From assembly GCA_942490645.1 (NCBI GenBank), contig CALNXN010000002.1, forward strand, positions 62,001 to 126,000: a DNA stretch of 64,000 bases, in the 5' to 3' direction. This document shows, piece after piece, positions 44,605-54,651 of the stretch. Position 1 is the first letter of the stretch. Each line of letters starts with the position of its first letter. The position numbers were made by a program, and so were the translations under genes. Below the pieces are notes generated by a model. That model searched no databases. It saw only the letters and a program-made list of their open reading frames with translations, and was not told the DNA's origin. The DNA is from CALNXN01 sp942490645 (GTDB lineage: Bacteria > Pseudomonadota > Alphaproteobacteria > Rhodobacterales > Rhodobacteraceae).

Positions 44605-45850
44605 GAGACACCGTCATCCTTTCTGGAAACTTCAGGGTAAAAACACAGCCATGAGGCGTGTTCGGGGCAACGGAGATATGCGCACCGGCCTTGGTCAGAA
44701 GCCGCTGAATTGTATATAGTGCGACGCCGCTTCCCTCCGGTTGGCTGTGGGCCCGCTGGAACAGAGCGAATACCTTTTCAGTGTCTTGCGGAAAACGCAG
44801 CCCGCTGCCGTTGTCAGATATTGAGACGATCGTGTCGTCACCATCACGACGGGTAAACACTTCGATCTTTGGGCGCCTGTCGTGATGCGCATATCGAAGA
44901 GCGTTCGAAATCACGGCGGCCATCATGCTTTGAAATTCCTGCGGCAAGAAAAAGAGGTGGCGCGCGTTCGAAAAATCCGTGGTCACTGTGCCACGGGCAC
45001 GCTGGATATCGGAGTGAAGAGAGGCAAGGGCCGTTTCGGTCAATTCCTCCATGTCAACGACCGTGAACGGACCCAGTTCCACGTCATGGAGTTGGCCCAC
45101 CGACACCAATGTATCAAGCTTGTCGCGGGCCTGCGCGCTGACCTGACGTATCCATGTCAGCGTTTCGACATGCTCCGCGCTCATCATCGGTTCGGCATCC
45201 TTGAGAATATGGGTCAAACAGCAAATGTTGTTGATTGGCCCCTTGAGATCGTGTGTCGCCACATGGGTCAACTGTTGGAGTTCCGCGTTCATGGCGCGCA
45301 ACTCCTTTGTGCGCTGGTTTACTCGGTCTTCCAGCTCTTTGTTGAGCACCATGAGCTGTTCCGTCCGCTCAGCGACACGCTCCTCCAACTCGCGGTTTAC
45401 AGCGCACAACTTTTCCTGCGCCTCTTTCTGCTCGGAGATGTCGAACGCGATGCCAAGATGACGCAAGACGCTTCCATCCGGGGCGCGATCGAACACCGTA
45501 TCGACACTGCGCAACCAGACGCGCCGCCCGTCCCTGGCGCGCACCCGGTATTCGAACACCGCGTGTTCTCCGGCCGACAAGCTGCTCAGAGCAGCAAAAT
45601 GCGCCGGCATGGCCGCGAGGTCCTCCGGATACATGATTGTAGGCATCAATGCGTCGCCCATGTCGAGCACTTCGTCAGAGCTGTAACCCAACAGCTCCGC
45701 AACAGACCGGTTGGTATATTCATTACTCATGGACTGCTGGTTGAAAACGTAGATGATGCCCGGCATCAAACTGGCCATTTTCGTCAGAAAAGACAGGCTT
45801 TCCGGTGCGACAGGTTCCGTTTCGACAGATATGGTGGGATAGGTCGTCAT
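44597..45850 (-). CDS. PAS-domain sensor histidine kinase
   Basis: About 417 residues, no membrane segment. An N-terminal PAS domain (LMPGIIYVFNQQSMSNEYTN to HLGIAFDISEQ, about 25-145) is followed by a coiled coil with repeated ELEERVAERTEQL/ELEDRVNQRTKEL and an H-box THVATHDLKGPINN (His near residue 211). The ATPase domain shows N box ISNALRYAHHD, G1 ISDNGSGLRF and F box VFALFQRAHSQ. ATG 45850 is used; an in-frame GTG at 45880 is possible, neither with a clear ribosome site. The adjacent receiver protein is the likely target. Confidence 0.88.
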   Translation of the reverse strand: MTTYPTISVETEPVAPESLSFLTKMASLMPGIIYVFNQQSMSNEYTNRSVAELLGYSSDEVLDMGDALMPTIMYPEDLAAMPAHFAALSSLSAGEHAVFEYRVRARDGRRVWLRSVDTVFDRAPDGSVLRHLGIAFDISEQKEAQEKLCAVNRELEERVAERTEQLMVLNKELEDRVNQRTKELRAMNAELQQLTHVATHDLKGPINNICCLTHILKDAEPMMSAEHVETLTWIRQVSAQARDKLDTLVSVGQLHDVELGPFTVVDMEELTETALASLHSDIQRARGTVTTDFSNARHLFFLPQEFQSMMAAVISNALRYAHHDRRPKIEVFTRRDGDDTIVSISDNGSGLRFPQDTEKVFALFQRAHSQPEGSGVALYTIQRLLTKAGAHISVAPNTPHGCVFTLKFPERMTVSHD

Positions 45851-46160
45851 TGAGAACGTTTTCACCAGACTTTGCACCACGCATTTATGTGACGATGTGT
45901 ACCAATTAAGCTTGGCAGAGATATTGATGTACGAAACTTAAGCGCAGGTTAAAGGATTCAGGATAGTTAACGCCGCAGTGGAGCCGAGCCTCCGATTGAT
46001 GCGCTTGACACCGGCATGATCGACAAAAATCAAAATTTTATCCTGCTGCGGCAATTACGATCATTGCTCCTTAGGACTTCTGCATCTAAAACAACGGGGA
46101 CTCTTCGACGTGGCTCGGGAACCGCCGCGTCGGACTAACGACCAAATCAGGAGGCACCCT
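45851..46160. promoter_or_regulatory. Divergent region between histidine kinase and ctaD
   Basis: About 310 bases; promoters for both divergent genes must lie here. TTGACA at 46005-46010 could be a -35 box for ctaD but no good -10 follows at 16-18 bases. AGGAGG at 46149-46154 is a consensus ribosome site for ctaD. No gene seen. Confidence 0.45.
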
Positions 46161-47831
46161 ATGGCCGACGCAGCCATTCACGGGCACGATCACCATGACG
46201 AGCGCGGATTTTTTACCCGCTGGTTCATGTCCACAAACCACAAAGACATCGGCATTCTATATCTGATCGTCTCGGCCTTTGTCGGGTTCATATCCGTCGC
46301 ATTCACGGTTTACATGCGTTTGGAACTCATGGAACCGGGCGTGCAGTACATGTGTATGGAAGGCGCGCGGATGATGGCATCCGAGGCGACCTGTACGCCC
46401 AATGGGCACCTATGGAACGTCCTGATCACAGGCCACGGGATCCTGATGATGTTCTTTGTCGTAATCCCGGCCTTGTTTGGCGGTTTTGGCAACTATTTCA
46501 TGCCCTTGCAGATCGGCGCGCCGGATATGGCGTTTCCGCGAATGAACAACCTCAGCTTCTGGCTCTATGTGGCCGGCACAACGCTGGCGGTGTGTTCGGT
46601 TCTGGCTCCAGGCGGCAACGACCAGCTTGGTTCGGGTGTGGGCTGGGTGCTTTACCCGCCGCTATCCACTCTCGAGGGCGGCTATTCGATGGATCTTGCG
46701 ATCTTTGCGGTGCACGTTTCAGGCGCCTCTTCGATCCTGGGTGCGATCAACATGATCACCACCTTCCTCAACATGCGCGCGCCAGGCATGACGCTCTTCA
46801 AGGTCCCGCTATTCTCTTGGTCGATCTTTGTGACAAGCTGGCTGATCTTGCTGTCATTGCCGGTTCTGGCGGGCGCGATCACCATGTTGCTGATGGACCG
46901 TAACTTCGGGTTCACGTTCTTTGACCCGGCAGGCGGCGGCGATCCGGTGCTGTATCAGCACATCCTGTGGTTCTTCGGTCACCCCGAAGTTTACATCATC
47001 ATCTTGCCGGGCTTTGGCATTATCAGCCACGTGATTGCCACGTTCAGCCGCAAGCCTGTGTTTGGTTATCTGCCAATGGTCTGGGCGATCATCGCAATCG
47101 GTGCTCTGGGCTTCGTCGTCTGGGCGCACCACATGTATACTGTCGGCATGAGCCTCAACCAACAGGCCTACTTCATGCTGGCCACAATGGTGATCGCCGT
47201 GCCCACTGGGGTGAAGGTCTTCAGTTGGATTGCCACGATGTGGGGTGGTTCGGTCGAATTCAAAACACCCATGCTCTGGGCGTTTGGCTTCCTCTTCCTC
47301 TTCACAGTGGGCGGTGTCACGGGCATCGTTCTGTCGCAGGCTGCCGTGGACCGCTATTACCACGACACATATTACGTGGTGGCGCACTTCCACTATGTGA
47401 TGTCGCTGGGTGCCGTCTTCGCGATCTTTGCAGGTATCTATTTCTACCTGCCTAAGATGTCAGGTCGCATGTATCCTGAATGGGCAGGCAAGTTGCACTT
47501 CTGGGCGATGTTCATTGGCTCGAACCTGACGTTCTTCCCACAACACTTCCTGGGTCGTCAGGGCATGCCACGTCGCTACATCGACTATCCAGACGCCTTT
47601 GCTTACTGGAACTGGTGGTCAAGCCTTGGCGCGTTTCTCAGCTTTGCGTCGTTCCTGTTCTTCTTCGGTGTTATCGCCTACACGCTCCTCAAAGGCCGCC
47701 GTGTCACAGAAAACAATCCTTGGAACGAATATGCGGATACGCTGGAATGGACATTGCCATCCCCACCGCCTGAACACACGTTCGAGCAGCTTCCAAAGCA
47801 AGAAGACTGGGACAAGCAGCACGCTCACTAA
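46161..47831 (+). CDS. ctaD: Cytochrome c oxidase subunit I (aa3 type)
   Basis: 556 residues, twelve membrane helices; the catalytic subunit that reduces oxygen to water. Visible ligands and channel residues: heme a His in [10 protein letters not shown]-channel [12 protein letters not shown], CuB/Tyr motif [15 protein letters not shown], CuB histidines [11 protein letters not shown], and heme a/a3 His pair [14 protein letters not shown] with Glu upstream marks a type A oxidase. ATG 46161 follows AGGAGG; an upstream frame to 46110 is not conserved-looking. As in Rhodobacter and Paracoccus, it stands apart from the subunit II/III genes. Confidence 0.96.
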   Translation: MADAAIHGHDHHDERGFFTRWFMSTNHKDIGILYLIVSAFVGFISVAFTVYMRLELMEPGVQYMCMEGARMMASEATCTPNGHLWNVLITGHGILMMFFVVIPALFGGFGNYFMPLQIGAPDMAFPRMNNLSFWLYVAGTTLAVCSVLAPGGNDQLGSGVGWVLYPPLSTLEGGYSMDLAIFAVHVSGASSILGAINMITTFLNMRAPGMTLFKVPLFSWSIFVTSWLILLSLPVLAGAITMLLMDRNFGFTFFDPAGGGDPVLYQHILWFFGHPEVYIIILPGFGIISHVIATFSRKPVFGYLPMVWAIIAIGALGFVVWAHHMYTVGMSLNQQAYFMLATMVIAVPTGVKVFSWIATMWGGSVEFKTPMLWAFGFLFLFTVGGVTGIVLSQAAVDRYYHDTYYVVAHFHYVMSLGAVFAIFAGIYFYLPKMSGRMYPEWAGKLHFWAMFIGSNLTFFPQHFLGRQGMPRRYIDYPDAFAYWNWWSSLGAFLSFASFLFFFGVIAYTLLKGRRVTENNPWNEYADTLEWTLPSPPPEHTFEQLPKQEDWDKQHAH

Positions 47832-47850
47832 GCGTTCCGCACATCAAACC

Positions 47851-47881
47851 AAAAAGCCCCGCCATGCTGCGGGGCTTTTTT
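47851..47881 (+). terminator. Rho-independent terminator after ctaD
   Basis: AAAAAGCCCCGC (47851-47862) pairs with GCGGGGCTTTTTT (47869-47881) around CATGCT, 20 bases after the ctaD stop. Strong stem plus T-run; the symmetric A-run lets it also work on the other strand. Confidence 0.93.
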
Positions 47882-48076
47882 ATGGGCCCTGACCGCTGTC
47901 CAAAAGAAGCCCGAGAGGCGAGCGTTTCTCTTGGTGTGGTGGAAGCCTGCAATTCCGCGCCTATTCGCTTTTGAATGCGGGAACGTGGCAAGCTTCCGGA
48001 GCGCTAGAAACGCGACATGTGCGGGTTTGAACACTTTGCTCAACGCAAAAGGCGCGTTTAGTCAGCCTACGGTCGG

Positions 48077-48538
48077 TCAAAGCGGTCTGATGAGGTCACC
48101 AGGTCGGATCGTCCCGCCTTCGATGATCTTGCAGTTCAAGCCTGACCGATGCGTCAGCAGATCACAAACCGATTTTTTGGTCAGCAGGTCAAGATACCTG
48201 CACGGCCAATTCAAACGCCCGCCTTCCAGCACAGTATGACCGACGCGAAACTGCCGTCCTACAAGATGGTTGAGCGGCACGGCCCGCGTCGTCAAATTGC
48301 GACGATGTTCGTCTGCGCTCAGTTCGGTGTCGTGATCCCGTGACAAAGCGATGAGCGCTTCCTCTTCGATCAACGTAATCTCGCGAATGTCCGGGAACTC
48401 CGAATACTTGCCGCGGCCAGTGGCGTAACGGTCGCCTTCAACCCCCAAACCGGGCAACAAACGCGCCTCTGACAATCGTTGCATCGGCGCCCCGCCCTGC
48501 TCCGAGATATGGATGTCGATCAATTCGCCCTGCCACAT
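48077..48538 (-). CDS. MOSC-domain protein
   Basis: 153 residues, a single MOSC domain (molybdenum cofactor sulfurase C-terminal). Seen: GLGVEGDRYATGRGKYS, REITLIEEEALIAL, HRRNLTTRAVPLNHLVG and a later GGRLNWPCRYLD with the conserved Cys. The family is linked to sulfur transfer to, or reactions of, the molybdenum cofactor; single-domain members such as YiiM reduce N-hydroxylated compounds. The substrate is unknown. Confidence 0.85.
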   Translation of the reverse strand: MWQGELIDIHISEQGGAPMQRLSEARLLPGLGVEGDRYATGRGKYSEFPDIREITLIEEEALIALSRDHDTELSADEHRRNLTTRAVPLNHLVGRQFRVGHTVLEGGRLNWPCRYLDLLTKKSVCDLLTHRSGLNCKIIEGGTIRPGDLIRPL

Positions 48539-48812
48539 GCCGCGCCCTTTCCAATCTTTCGCATCAGCCTATCGCAGCGTCTCCCGCTGTCATACAGGAT
48601 TCAAAAGCCGATCGACCCGGTGCGCATCGAGGCAGGCATCAACAGAGCTTCAAATTGCGACCGGTCAGCCCGTTTTCATAGCCAAACAATTCACCCAAGC
48701 CTGCCTTTTCCGCATAGCCTCGCACCGCTTTTCTGAACAACCAGCGCGATCTGCCGCAGGCGGCGCATTTTCGGTTTTCGACCGTTGGCGGCTACGATAT
48801 TCTGCACCCGAC

Positions 48813-49322
48813 ATGCCGTATAAATGGATCACTGCTGCTGACGAAACGCCACAGACATTGCATCTGTGGCCACACAATTCTCTGCCCGCGCGCGGTATGG
48901 TGGCCTTTGTGCTGGCGACATTCGCCTTTATTCTGATTCCCGCGATACCGCTCTTGGGGTCCCCTATTCTTTGGGGTCTTTTGCCGTTTCTTCTTCTTGC
49001 TGTCTGGGGAATCTATCACGCCCTTCAACGCAACTACAAAGCCCGTCAGATCGTTGAAGTGCTTACCCTAGGCCCCGAGGAGGCCCAGTTGGTGCGCACC
49101 GACCCCAAGGGACAAACGCAGAAATGGGATTGTAACCGTTATTGGACGACAATTACCAAATACGAAAAAGACGGGCCTGTGCCGCATTATGTGACATTGA
49201 AGGGGATGGGGCGCGAGGTAGAGATTGGTGCGTTCTTGTCCGAAGATGAGCGCATAGAACTGTATGACGAATTGCAGCGCGCGTGGCGGCGCGGGGTCGC
49301 GCCTAGCTCAACCGATCCTTGA
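48813..49322 (+). CDS. DUF2244 integral membrane protein
   Basis: 169 residues. Two hydrophobic helices (GMVAFVLATFAFILIPAIPL and ILWGLLPFLLLAVWGIYHAL) are followed by a cytoplasmic beta-rich part (VLTLGPEEAQLVRTDPKG, NRYWTTITKYEKDG, VEIGAFLSEDERIELYDEL). This is the DUF2244 layout, often near cytochrome oxidase genes in alphaproteobacteria; ctaD is 1 kb upstream. The ATG at 48813 is taken because upstream codons lack a ribosome site. Its 3' end overlaps yqeY by 20 bases. Confidence 0.85.
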   Translation: MPYKWITAADETPQTLHLWPHNSLPARGMVAFVLATFAFILIPAIPLLGSPILWGLLPFLLLAVWGIYHALQRNYKARQIVEVLTLGPEEAQLVRTDPKGQTQKWDCNRYWTTITKYEKDGPVPHYVTLKGMGREVEIGAFLSEDERIELYDELQRAWRRGVAPSSTDP

Positions 49323-49761
49323 CCATCGGGCCAACTGCGCCGAAGTCCATTTGACCAGTGTATTTCGCCTTGAGCAGGCCCATGACCTTGCCCATGTCCC
49401 GAATGCTGTCGGCACCGACCTCCGCAACAGCATCATCAACGGCCTTGGCCGCTTCATCATCGCTGAGTTGGCGCGGCAAGAACTCTTCGATCACCTTGAT
49501 CTCTTCGCGCTCCCGCTCTGCCAGATCAAGCCGGCCACCTTCTTCATAGGCGCGCGCGCTTTCGCTGCGCTGTTTGGACATCTTTCCCAAAATTGCGAGC
49601 ACTTCGGCATTTTCCACGCCATCGTCATTGCCTTCGGCACGCGCGGCAATGTCCTTATCCTTGATGGCAGCGTTGATCAGTCGCAACGTGCTCAGACGCT
49701 GCGCCGCCTTGTCTTTCATGGCCTGCTTGAGAGCCGCCGTCACTTGCGCGCGCAAATCCAT
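49303..49761 (-). CDS. GatB/YqeY-domain protein
   Basis: 152 residues. Resembles YqeY: DLRAQVTAALKQAMKDK, RLSTLRLINAAIKDKDIAAR, EIKVIEEFLPRQLSD and MGKVMGLLKAKYTGQMD. The fold matches the tRNA-binding tail of GatB, but YqeY has no proven role. It is divergent from carA, a common arrangement in the roseobacters. Confidence 0.9.
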   Translation of the reverse strand: MDLRAQVTAALKQAMKDKAAQRLSTLRLINAAIKDKDIAARAEGNDDGVENAEVLAILGKMSKQRSESARAYEEGGRLDLAEREREEIKVIEEFLPRQLSDDEAAKAVDDAVAEVGADSIRDMGKVMGLLKAKYTGQMDFGAVGPMVKDRLS

Positions 49762-49978
49762 CCGTGATGTCCTTTGTCTGGGGCCAGGGCGATGAGTTGT
49801 CGCCGCGGAACAGGGTCAGCCTCGGACCATACCCAAGCCATGCACGGCCCGCAACCGTTGACGTCGGGACCAATCAACCTCCACAGGTGTTATGCACTCA
49901 CGAGCCCTTGACCCTACCTCGGGCGAAGTCTAATTTCCGCCAGATTTTGCCTGCCCCTGCCCCTTTGAAAGGACCAAC

Positions 49979-51148
49979 ATGACTGGTCAAATGCCCGACC
50001 GCCCCACCGCTTGTCTGGCTTTGGCCGATGGCACGCTTTTCTTTGGCACCGGCTTTGGCGCGACAGGCCAAACGATCGCCGAATTGTGCTTCAACACCGC
50101 CATGACAGGCTATCAGGAAATCATGACGGACCCGTCTTATGCCGGTCAGATCGTCACTTTTACCTTTCCCCATGTCGGCAACGTCGGCGTCAATCCCGAA
50201 GACGACGAGACCGCCGATCCGGTGGCTGAGGGTATGGTCGTCAAATGGATGCCCACTGACCCATCAAACTGGCGTTCTGCCCAGCACCTTGATGCCTGGC
50301 TTGCTGCGCGTGGACGGATCGCAATCGGGGGTGTCGATACGCGCCGCCTGACCCGTGCCATCCGTCAACTTGGCGCCCCGCACGTGGCCCTTGCACATGA
50401 CCCCCAAGGCAATTTTGACACCGATGCGCTGGTGGCCTCGGCGCGCGCCTTCGCCGGGCTGGAAGGCATGGATCTGGCCCGCGAGGTGACCTGCGCGCAA
50501 TCCTATCGCTGGAATGAAATGCGGTGGGCCTGGCCCGATGGCTACGCCCCGCAAACCGATCCCAAGCACAAGGTTGTCGCTTTGGATTATGGTGCAAAAC
50601 GCAACATCCTGCGCTGCCTTGCCTCTGCTGGCTGCGATGTCACGGTGCTGCCTGCGACGTCCACGTTTGAGGATATCATGGCGCATGACCCTGACGGAGT
50701 GTTCCTATCCAACGGTCCGGGTGATCCGGCGGCGACAGGCGAATATGCCGTGCCGATGATCCGCGACGTGCTCGACAAAACCGATCTTCCGGTATTTGGC
50801 ATTTGTCTGGGCCATCAAATGCTGGCTCTGGCGCTGGGGGCACAGACGGTCAAGATGAACCACGGCCATCACGGTGCCAACCACCCAGTCAAGGATCACG
50901 ACACCGGCAAGGTCGAGATTACCTCCATGAACCACGGGTTCGCCGTTGATGCCCAGACCCTGCCCGCCGGAGTGTTGCAGACGCACACATCACTCTTTGA
51001 TGGCTCGAACTGCGGCATCCGTGTCGAAGGACGCCCGGTCTGGTCGGTTCAACATCACCCCGAGGCCAGCCCGGGACCGCAAGACAGCTATTACCTTTTT
51101 GAACGGTTCGCGCAGGCGATGGCCGACCGCGAAGCAACCGTTGGCTGA
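49979..51148 (+). CDS. carA: Carbamoyl-phosphate synthase small (glutaminase) subunit
   Basis: 389 residues; releases ammonia from glutamine for CarB in arginine and pyrimidine synthesis. N-terminal domain has FNTAMTGYQEIMTDPSYAGQ; the class I amidotransferase domain has the nucleophile GICLGHQM, HHGANHPV, and HHPEASPGPQD with the catalytic His/Glu. GAAAGGACC precedes ATG 49979. carB is not in the window. Confidence 0.95.
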   Translation: MTGQMPDRPTACLALADGTLFFGTGFGATGQTIAELCFNTAMTGYQEIMTDPSYAGQIVTFTFPHVGNVGVNPEDDETADPVAEGMVVKWMPTDPSNWRSAQHLDAWLAARGRIAIGGVDTRRLTRAIRQLGAPHVALAHDPQGNFDTDALVASARAFAGLEGMDLAREVTCAQSYRWNEMRWAWPDGYAPQTDPKHKVVALDYGAKRNILRCLASAGCDVTVLPATSTFEDIMAHDPDGVFLSNGPGDPAATGEYAVPMIRDVLDKTDLPVFGICLGHQMLALALGAQTVKMNHGHHGANHPVKDHDTGKVEITSMNHGFAVDAQTLPAGVLQTHTSLFDGSNCGIRVEGRPVWSVQHHPEASPGPQDSYYLFERFAQAMADREATVG

Positions 51149-51229
51149 TTGTCGTAATTTCTTTTTTTAACAGATCATTAACCGCGATCTGAAAAGGTGT
51201 CCTGCAGCGCTGTATTGCAAGGCTGCCGA

Positions 51230-53113
51230 ATGAACGATCTGCGATTGAACATGTCCGAATTGGACACTGCGGAACGCGCCAAGGGCCATGTGCCGCTTGG
51301 GCGCCATCTGGTCAAAGATGGCGTTATCGCGCAACGCGATCTGGTGCATGCCCTGAACCTGCAAGGGCATATCGATGCGCCACTGGGCGATATCATGGTG
51401 TCCGAAGGCTTGGTATCGCGCCAGGACGTGCTGTCGGCGCTTGCGCGTCAGTGCCGTGCCGAAGGGGCAGATCTGGAGCTGGAGCCCCCCAGCCCCGACA
51501 TGGCTGCACACCTGCCTGTTTCGCTTTGCCTACGCCACAAGGTGGTGCCATGGAAATTCGACGGCAAAACCCTCTATGTAGCGACCTCCAGTCCCTTGGA
51601 ATTCGCACAATTGTGCCGGGCATTGGGCGCGCGCGGCTCAGATTTGTTCCCCGTCATTGTGGATGAGGTACAGATACAATCCCATTTGAGTCGGCTTTAT
51701 GGCGCGGAATTGGCGCAAAAAGCAGCCCGCCGCGTTCCGGCGGTCGAGAGTTGCCGAAATTGGGACACGGCCAGCCAGAAGCGCATTATCTGGGCAGCCT
51801 GTGTGATAGGATTTCTGTGCGTGGCTTTGGCACTTGCACCGCTCTGGACGATCACTGCCGCCATGCTGTGGGCGGCTTTGACGCTGGCCATGACCACTGG
51901 CCTGAAGGCCGCTGCGTTTATCACGCAATTGTCACATAAGACACCGGAATACAGCAGAGATTTGACGCTGGGTTCCGCCAAATTCCGGCTGCCGCGCGTG
52001 TCGGTTCTGGTGCCATTGCTCAAAGAGAAAGAGATCGCGGGCCAACTAATTGCCCGGCTCAGCAAACTGACTTACCCCAAGTCTTTGCTCAACATCGTTT
52101 TGGTGCTTGAAGAGGGCGACACGCTGACACGCGATACGATTGCGCGTACTGATTTGCCCGATTGGATGAGCGTGATCGAGGTGCCCGAAGCCGGGAACCT
52201 GACGACCAAACCCCGCGCCCTGAATTACGCGCTCGATTTTTGCCGCGGGAGCATCGTTGGCGTATGGGATGCCGAAGACTGGCCAGAGCCTGACCAGATC
52301 GAACGCGTCGTGACCCGCTTTAATGAGGCACCTGAGAACGTCGCCTGCCTGCAGGGCATATTGGATTACTACAATTCGCGCACCAATTGGCTGTCGCGCT
52401 GTTTTACCATCGAATACGCTACGTGGTGGCGCATCATTCTGCCCGGTATCGCCCGCATGGGTCTGGTGGTGCCACTGGGCGGGACGACACTGTTCTTTCG
52501 GCGCACCATACTGGAGAACCTCAACGGATGGGATGCGCATAATGTGACCGAAGACGCCGATCTTGGCGTGCGTCTGGCGCGGCATGGGTATGTCACGGAA
52601 TTGCTGCCCACCGTCACGCACGAAGAGGCCACCAGCCGTGCCTGGCCTTGGGTGCGTCAACGCTCGCGTTGGCTCAAAGGTTTTCTGATCACCTATTGCG
52701 TGCACATGCGCAACCCGCTCAAGCTACTGCGCGAATTGGGTTTTGCCCGGTTCATGGGAGTGCAAACGATCTTTCTCGCCACGTTCTCACAATTTGCCTG
52801 CGCACCGCTTTTGTGGTCGTTCTGGTTGACGCTCTTCGGCTTCACACATCCTGTGGAACTGACGCTGGGAGCCACGGCGGCGTGGTCGATGGCGATTTTC
52901 TTCTTCGCCTCCGAAGTGCTGAACCTGACAATGGGTTGGGTGGCCGTGTCGGGGCGCAAACATAGACACCTGATGCCCTTTGTACCGAGCATGATCCTTT
53001 ATTTCACACTGGGCGCTCTTGCGGCCTACAAGGCACTTTGGGAAATGCTGCGCGCCCCGTTTTTCTGGGATAAAACCCAGCATGGCATCTCAAACCAGAC
53101 GGATCACTCCTAG
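51230..53113 (+). CDS. Glycosyltransferase family 2 with N-terminal MshEN (c-di-GMP-binding type) domain
   Basis: 627 residues. Residues 22-45 and 51-74 are two 24-residue copies of the MshEN motif (LGxxLVxxGxIxxxxLxxALxxQ), split by exactly five residues; MshEN domains bind c-di-GMP. The usual leading Arg is Pro in both copies. A GspE-N type part follows to about 165, two membrane helices (about 185-225), then a processive GT2 domain: WDAEDWPEPD near 346, TEDADLGVRLARHG near 440 and QRSRWLKG near 476, and four further helices. It should build a polysaccharide at the inner membrane. ATG 51230 with AAGG before it is preferred over TTG 51197. Its stop overlaps that of the GntR gene. Confidence 0.85.
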   Translation: MNDLRLNMSELDTAERAKGHVPLGRHLVKDGVIAQRDLVHALNLQGHIDAPLGDIMVSEGLVSRQDVLSALARQCRAEGADLELEPPSPDMAAHLPVSLCLRHKVVPWKFDGKTLYVATSSPLEFAQLCRALGARGSDLFPVIVDEVQIQSHLSRLYGAELAQKAARRVPAVESCRNWDTASQKRIIWAACVIGFLCVALALAPLWTITAAMLWAALTLAMTTGLKAAAFITQLSHKTPEYSRDLTLGSAKFRLPRVSVLVPLLKEKEIAGQLIARLSKLTYPKSLLNIVLVLEEGDTLTRDTIARTDLPDWMSVIEVPEAGNLTTKPRALNYALDFCRGSIVGVWDAEDWPEPDQIERVVTRFNEAPENVACLQGILDYYNSRTNWLSRCFTIEYATWWRIILPGIARMGLVVPLGGTTLFFRRTILENLNGWDAHNVTEDADLGVRLARHGYVTELLPTVTHEEATSRAWPWVRQRSRWLKGFLITYCVHMRNPLKLLRELGFARFMGVQTIFLATFSQFACAPLLWSFWLTLFGFTHPVELTLGATAAWSMAIFFFASEVLNLTMGWVAVSGRKHRHLMPFVPSMILYFTLGALAAYKALWEMLRAPFFWDKTQHGISNQTDHS

Positions 53114-53763
53114 CTCTCTTCCTTGCGCAAAGCTGCATCGCGTTTCAAGCGGGTCATGAACGCCACCGAGATATGAGACCGCAATGCTTCGTCCGCCGCA
53201 TCCTCGTCGCCAGCTTCGATGGCCCGCACAATCGCATCATGTTCAGACTGCGCAATCGCGCTGCGCCCTTCGGCGGCCAGCGATGTGGTTGCCATCAGCG
53301 CCATCGTGCGGTGCACAAGATCAAGTTGCTGCACCAAATAGCGATTGTGCGAAGCAAGATGGATTTGCTTGTGAAACCGCCGATTGGCCCGGGCCAAAGC
53401 GGGCGGATCATCCATCAACGCGTTGTCCTCTTCGACCATTTCCCGCAGAATCCGGACTTCTTCCTGCGTCGCGTGCTGTGCGGCCAATCGCGCGGCCAAA
53501 CCTTCCAACTCGCGCCGCACCACGTAAAGCTCTGACATCTGATTGTGGTCCAGCGATGCCACGATCAGGCTGCGCCCATCACGCGCCAAAAGAGACTGCG
53601 TTTCCAACCGTTGCAATGCTTCTCTGATTGGGGTCCGCGAGACACCAAACCGATCCGCCAGCTCGCTTTCAACCAAGCGATCGCCAGGCCTGTAGACGCC
53701 GACATCAATGGCCTCCAGGATCATTGAATACGCATCGGTCGGTTGCAGTTTGGGTTGCGCCAT
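53110..53763 (-). CDS. GntR-family (FadR/FCD) transcriptional regulator
   Basis: 217 residues. Winged helix at about 10-75: DRLVESELADRFGVSRTPIREALQRLE. FCD effector domain at 85-210 with the metal/ligand histidines in RFHKQIHLASHN, SEHDAIV and LRSHISVAF. FCD regulators usually sense organic acids. ATG 53763 (AAAAGG upstream) is chosen over TTG 53784. No catabolic operon is adjacent; targets are unknown. Confidence 0.88.
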   Translation of the reverse strand: MAQPKLQPTDAYSMILEAIDVGVYRPGDRLVESELADRFGVSRTPIREALQRLETQSLLARDGRSLIVASLDHNQMSELYVVRRELEGLAARLAAQHATQEEVRILREMVEEDNALMDDPPALARANRRFHKQIHLASHNRYLVQQLDLVHRTMALMATTSLAAEGRSAIAQSEHDAIVRAIEAGDEDAADEALRSHISVAFMTRLKRDAALRKEES

Positions 53764-53868
53764 AGTGTCAGGCCTTTTGGACAAATCTCACGTCACTTTA
53801 GCGGCACAGGCCCGCCACGCAAGCCCAAGGGGGTTGCTTAGACGCGGGCACAGCCCTACCAAAGCGTC

Positions 53869-54513
53869 ATGTCCAAAGATGCCTTTTCCCACGTTAACAC
53901 TTGGGTGTTCGACCTCGATCACACGCTCTATCCGCCATCGGCGCGACTCTTTGATCTGATCGAAGTGCGCATGACAGCTTATGTGATGGATGCGCTGGAT
54001 GTTCCACAGGCTGAAGCCGACCGCTTGCGCAAGCACTACTGGCATACGCATGGCACCACTTTGGCCGGCCTCATGCGTGAACATGACGTGGACCCTGCCC
54101 CTTACCTCACGGATGTGCACGACATCCCGATGGACCGCCTGGAACCCGACGCTGAACTTGCCGCCGCGATCCGGGACTTGCCGGGGCGGCGGATCGTCTA
54201 CACCAATGGCTGCGCACCTTACGCTGAACGTGTGCTGGAAGCGCGCGGACTGACCGGATTGTTTGACGCGATTTACGGGGTGGAGCACGCTGATTTCCTG
54301 CCTAAACCGGATCTCGAAGCGTTCGAGAAAGTCTTTGCCACCGACGGGTTGAACACAAAGGCAGCCGCCATGTTCGAGGACGACGCGCGCAACCTCGCGG
54401 CGCCACATGCAATGGGCATGCGCACGGTCCACGTCGCCGACACCAGAGCGGACGGAGACCACGTGGAATACCACACGGATGACCTGCGCGTATTCTTGTC
54501 AAGCATCACCTGA
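53869..54513 (+). CDS. HAD-type pyrimidine 5'-nucleotidase
   Basis: 214 residues. HAD motif I WVFDLDHTLYPP (nucleophile Asp), motif II IVYTNGCAPY, Lys in LPKPDLEAF and motif IV MFEDDARNL. The DLDHTLYP form and small cap match the SDT1/PHM8-like pyrimidine nucleotidase subfamily. It removes phosphate from nucleoside monophosphates, likely in salvage. Confidence 0.87.
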   Translation: MSKDAFSHVNTWVFDLDHTLYPPSARLFDLIEVRMTAYVMDALDVPQAEADRLRKHYWHTHGTTLAGLMREHDVDPAPYLTDVHDIPMDRLEPDAELAAAIRDLPGRRIVYTNGCAPYAERVLEARGLTGLFDAIYGVEHADFLPKPDLEAFEKVFATDGLNTKAAAMFEDDARNLAAPHAMGMRTVHVADTRADGDHVEYHTDDLRVFLSSIT

Positions 54514-54651
54514 AGAACGCATTGCATCTGTCTAAAATCACTAGGAAAACAGAAACCTGATATAAACACTCAGGATGCGACAAAAGGGCACCTGTTGACC
54601 GGCCATCCCGCCCCTATCTATCAGGAAACATTCAACAGGAGCCCGACCGAC

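Noticed and set aside
46005..46033. TTGACA as part of a ctaD promoter
   Set aside because: No acceptable -10 box at 16-18 bases; kept only as a remark in the intergenic entry.
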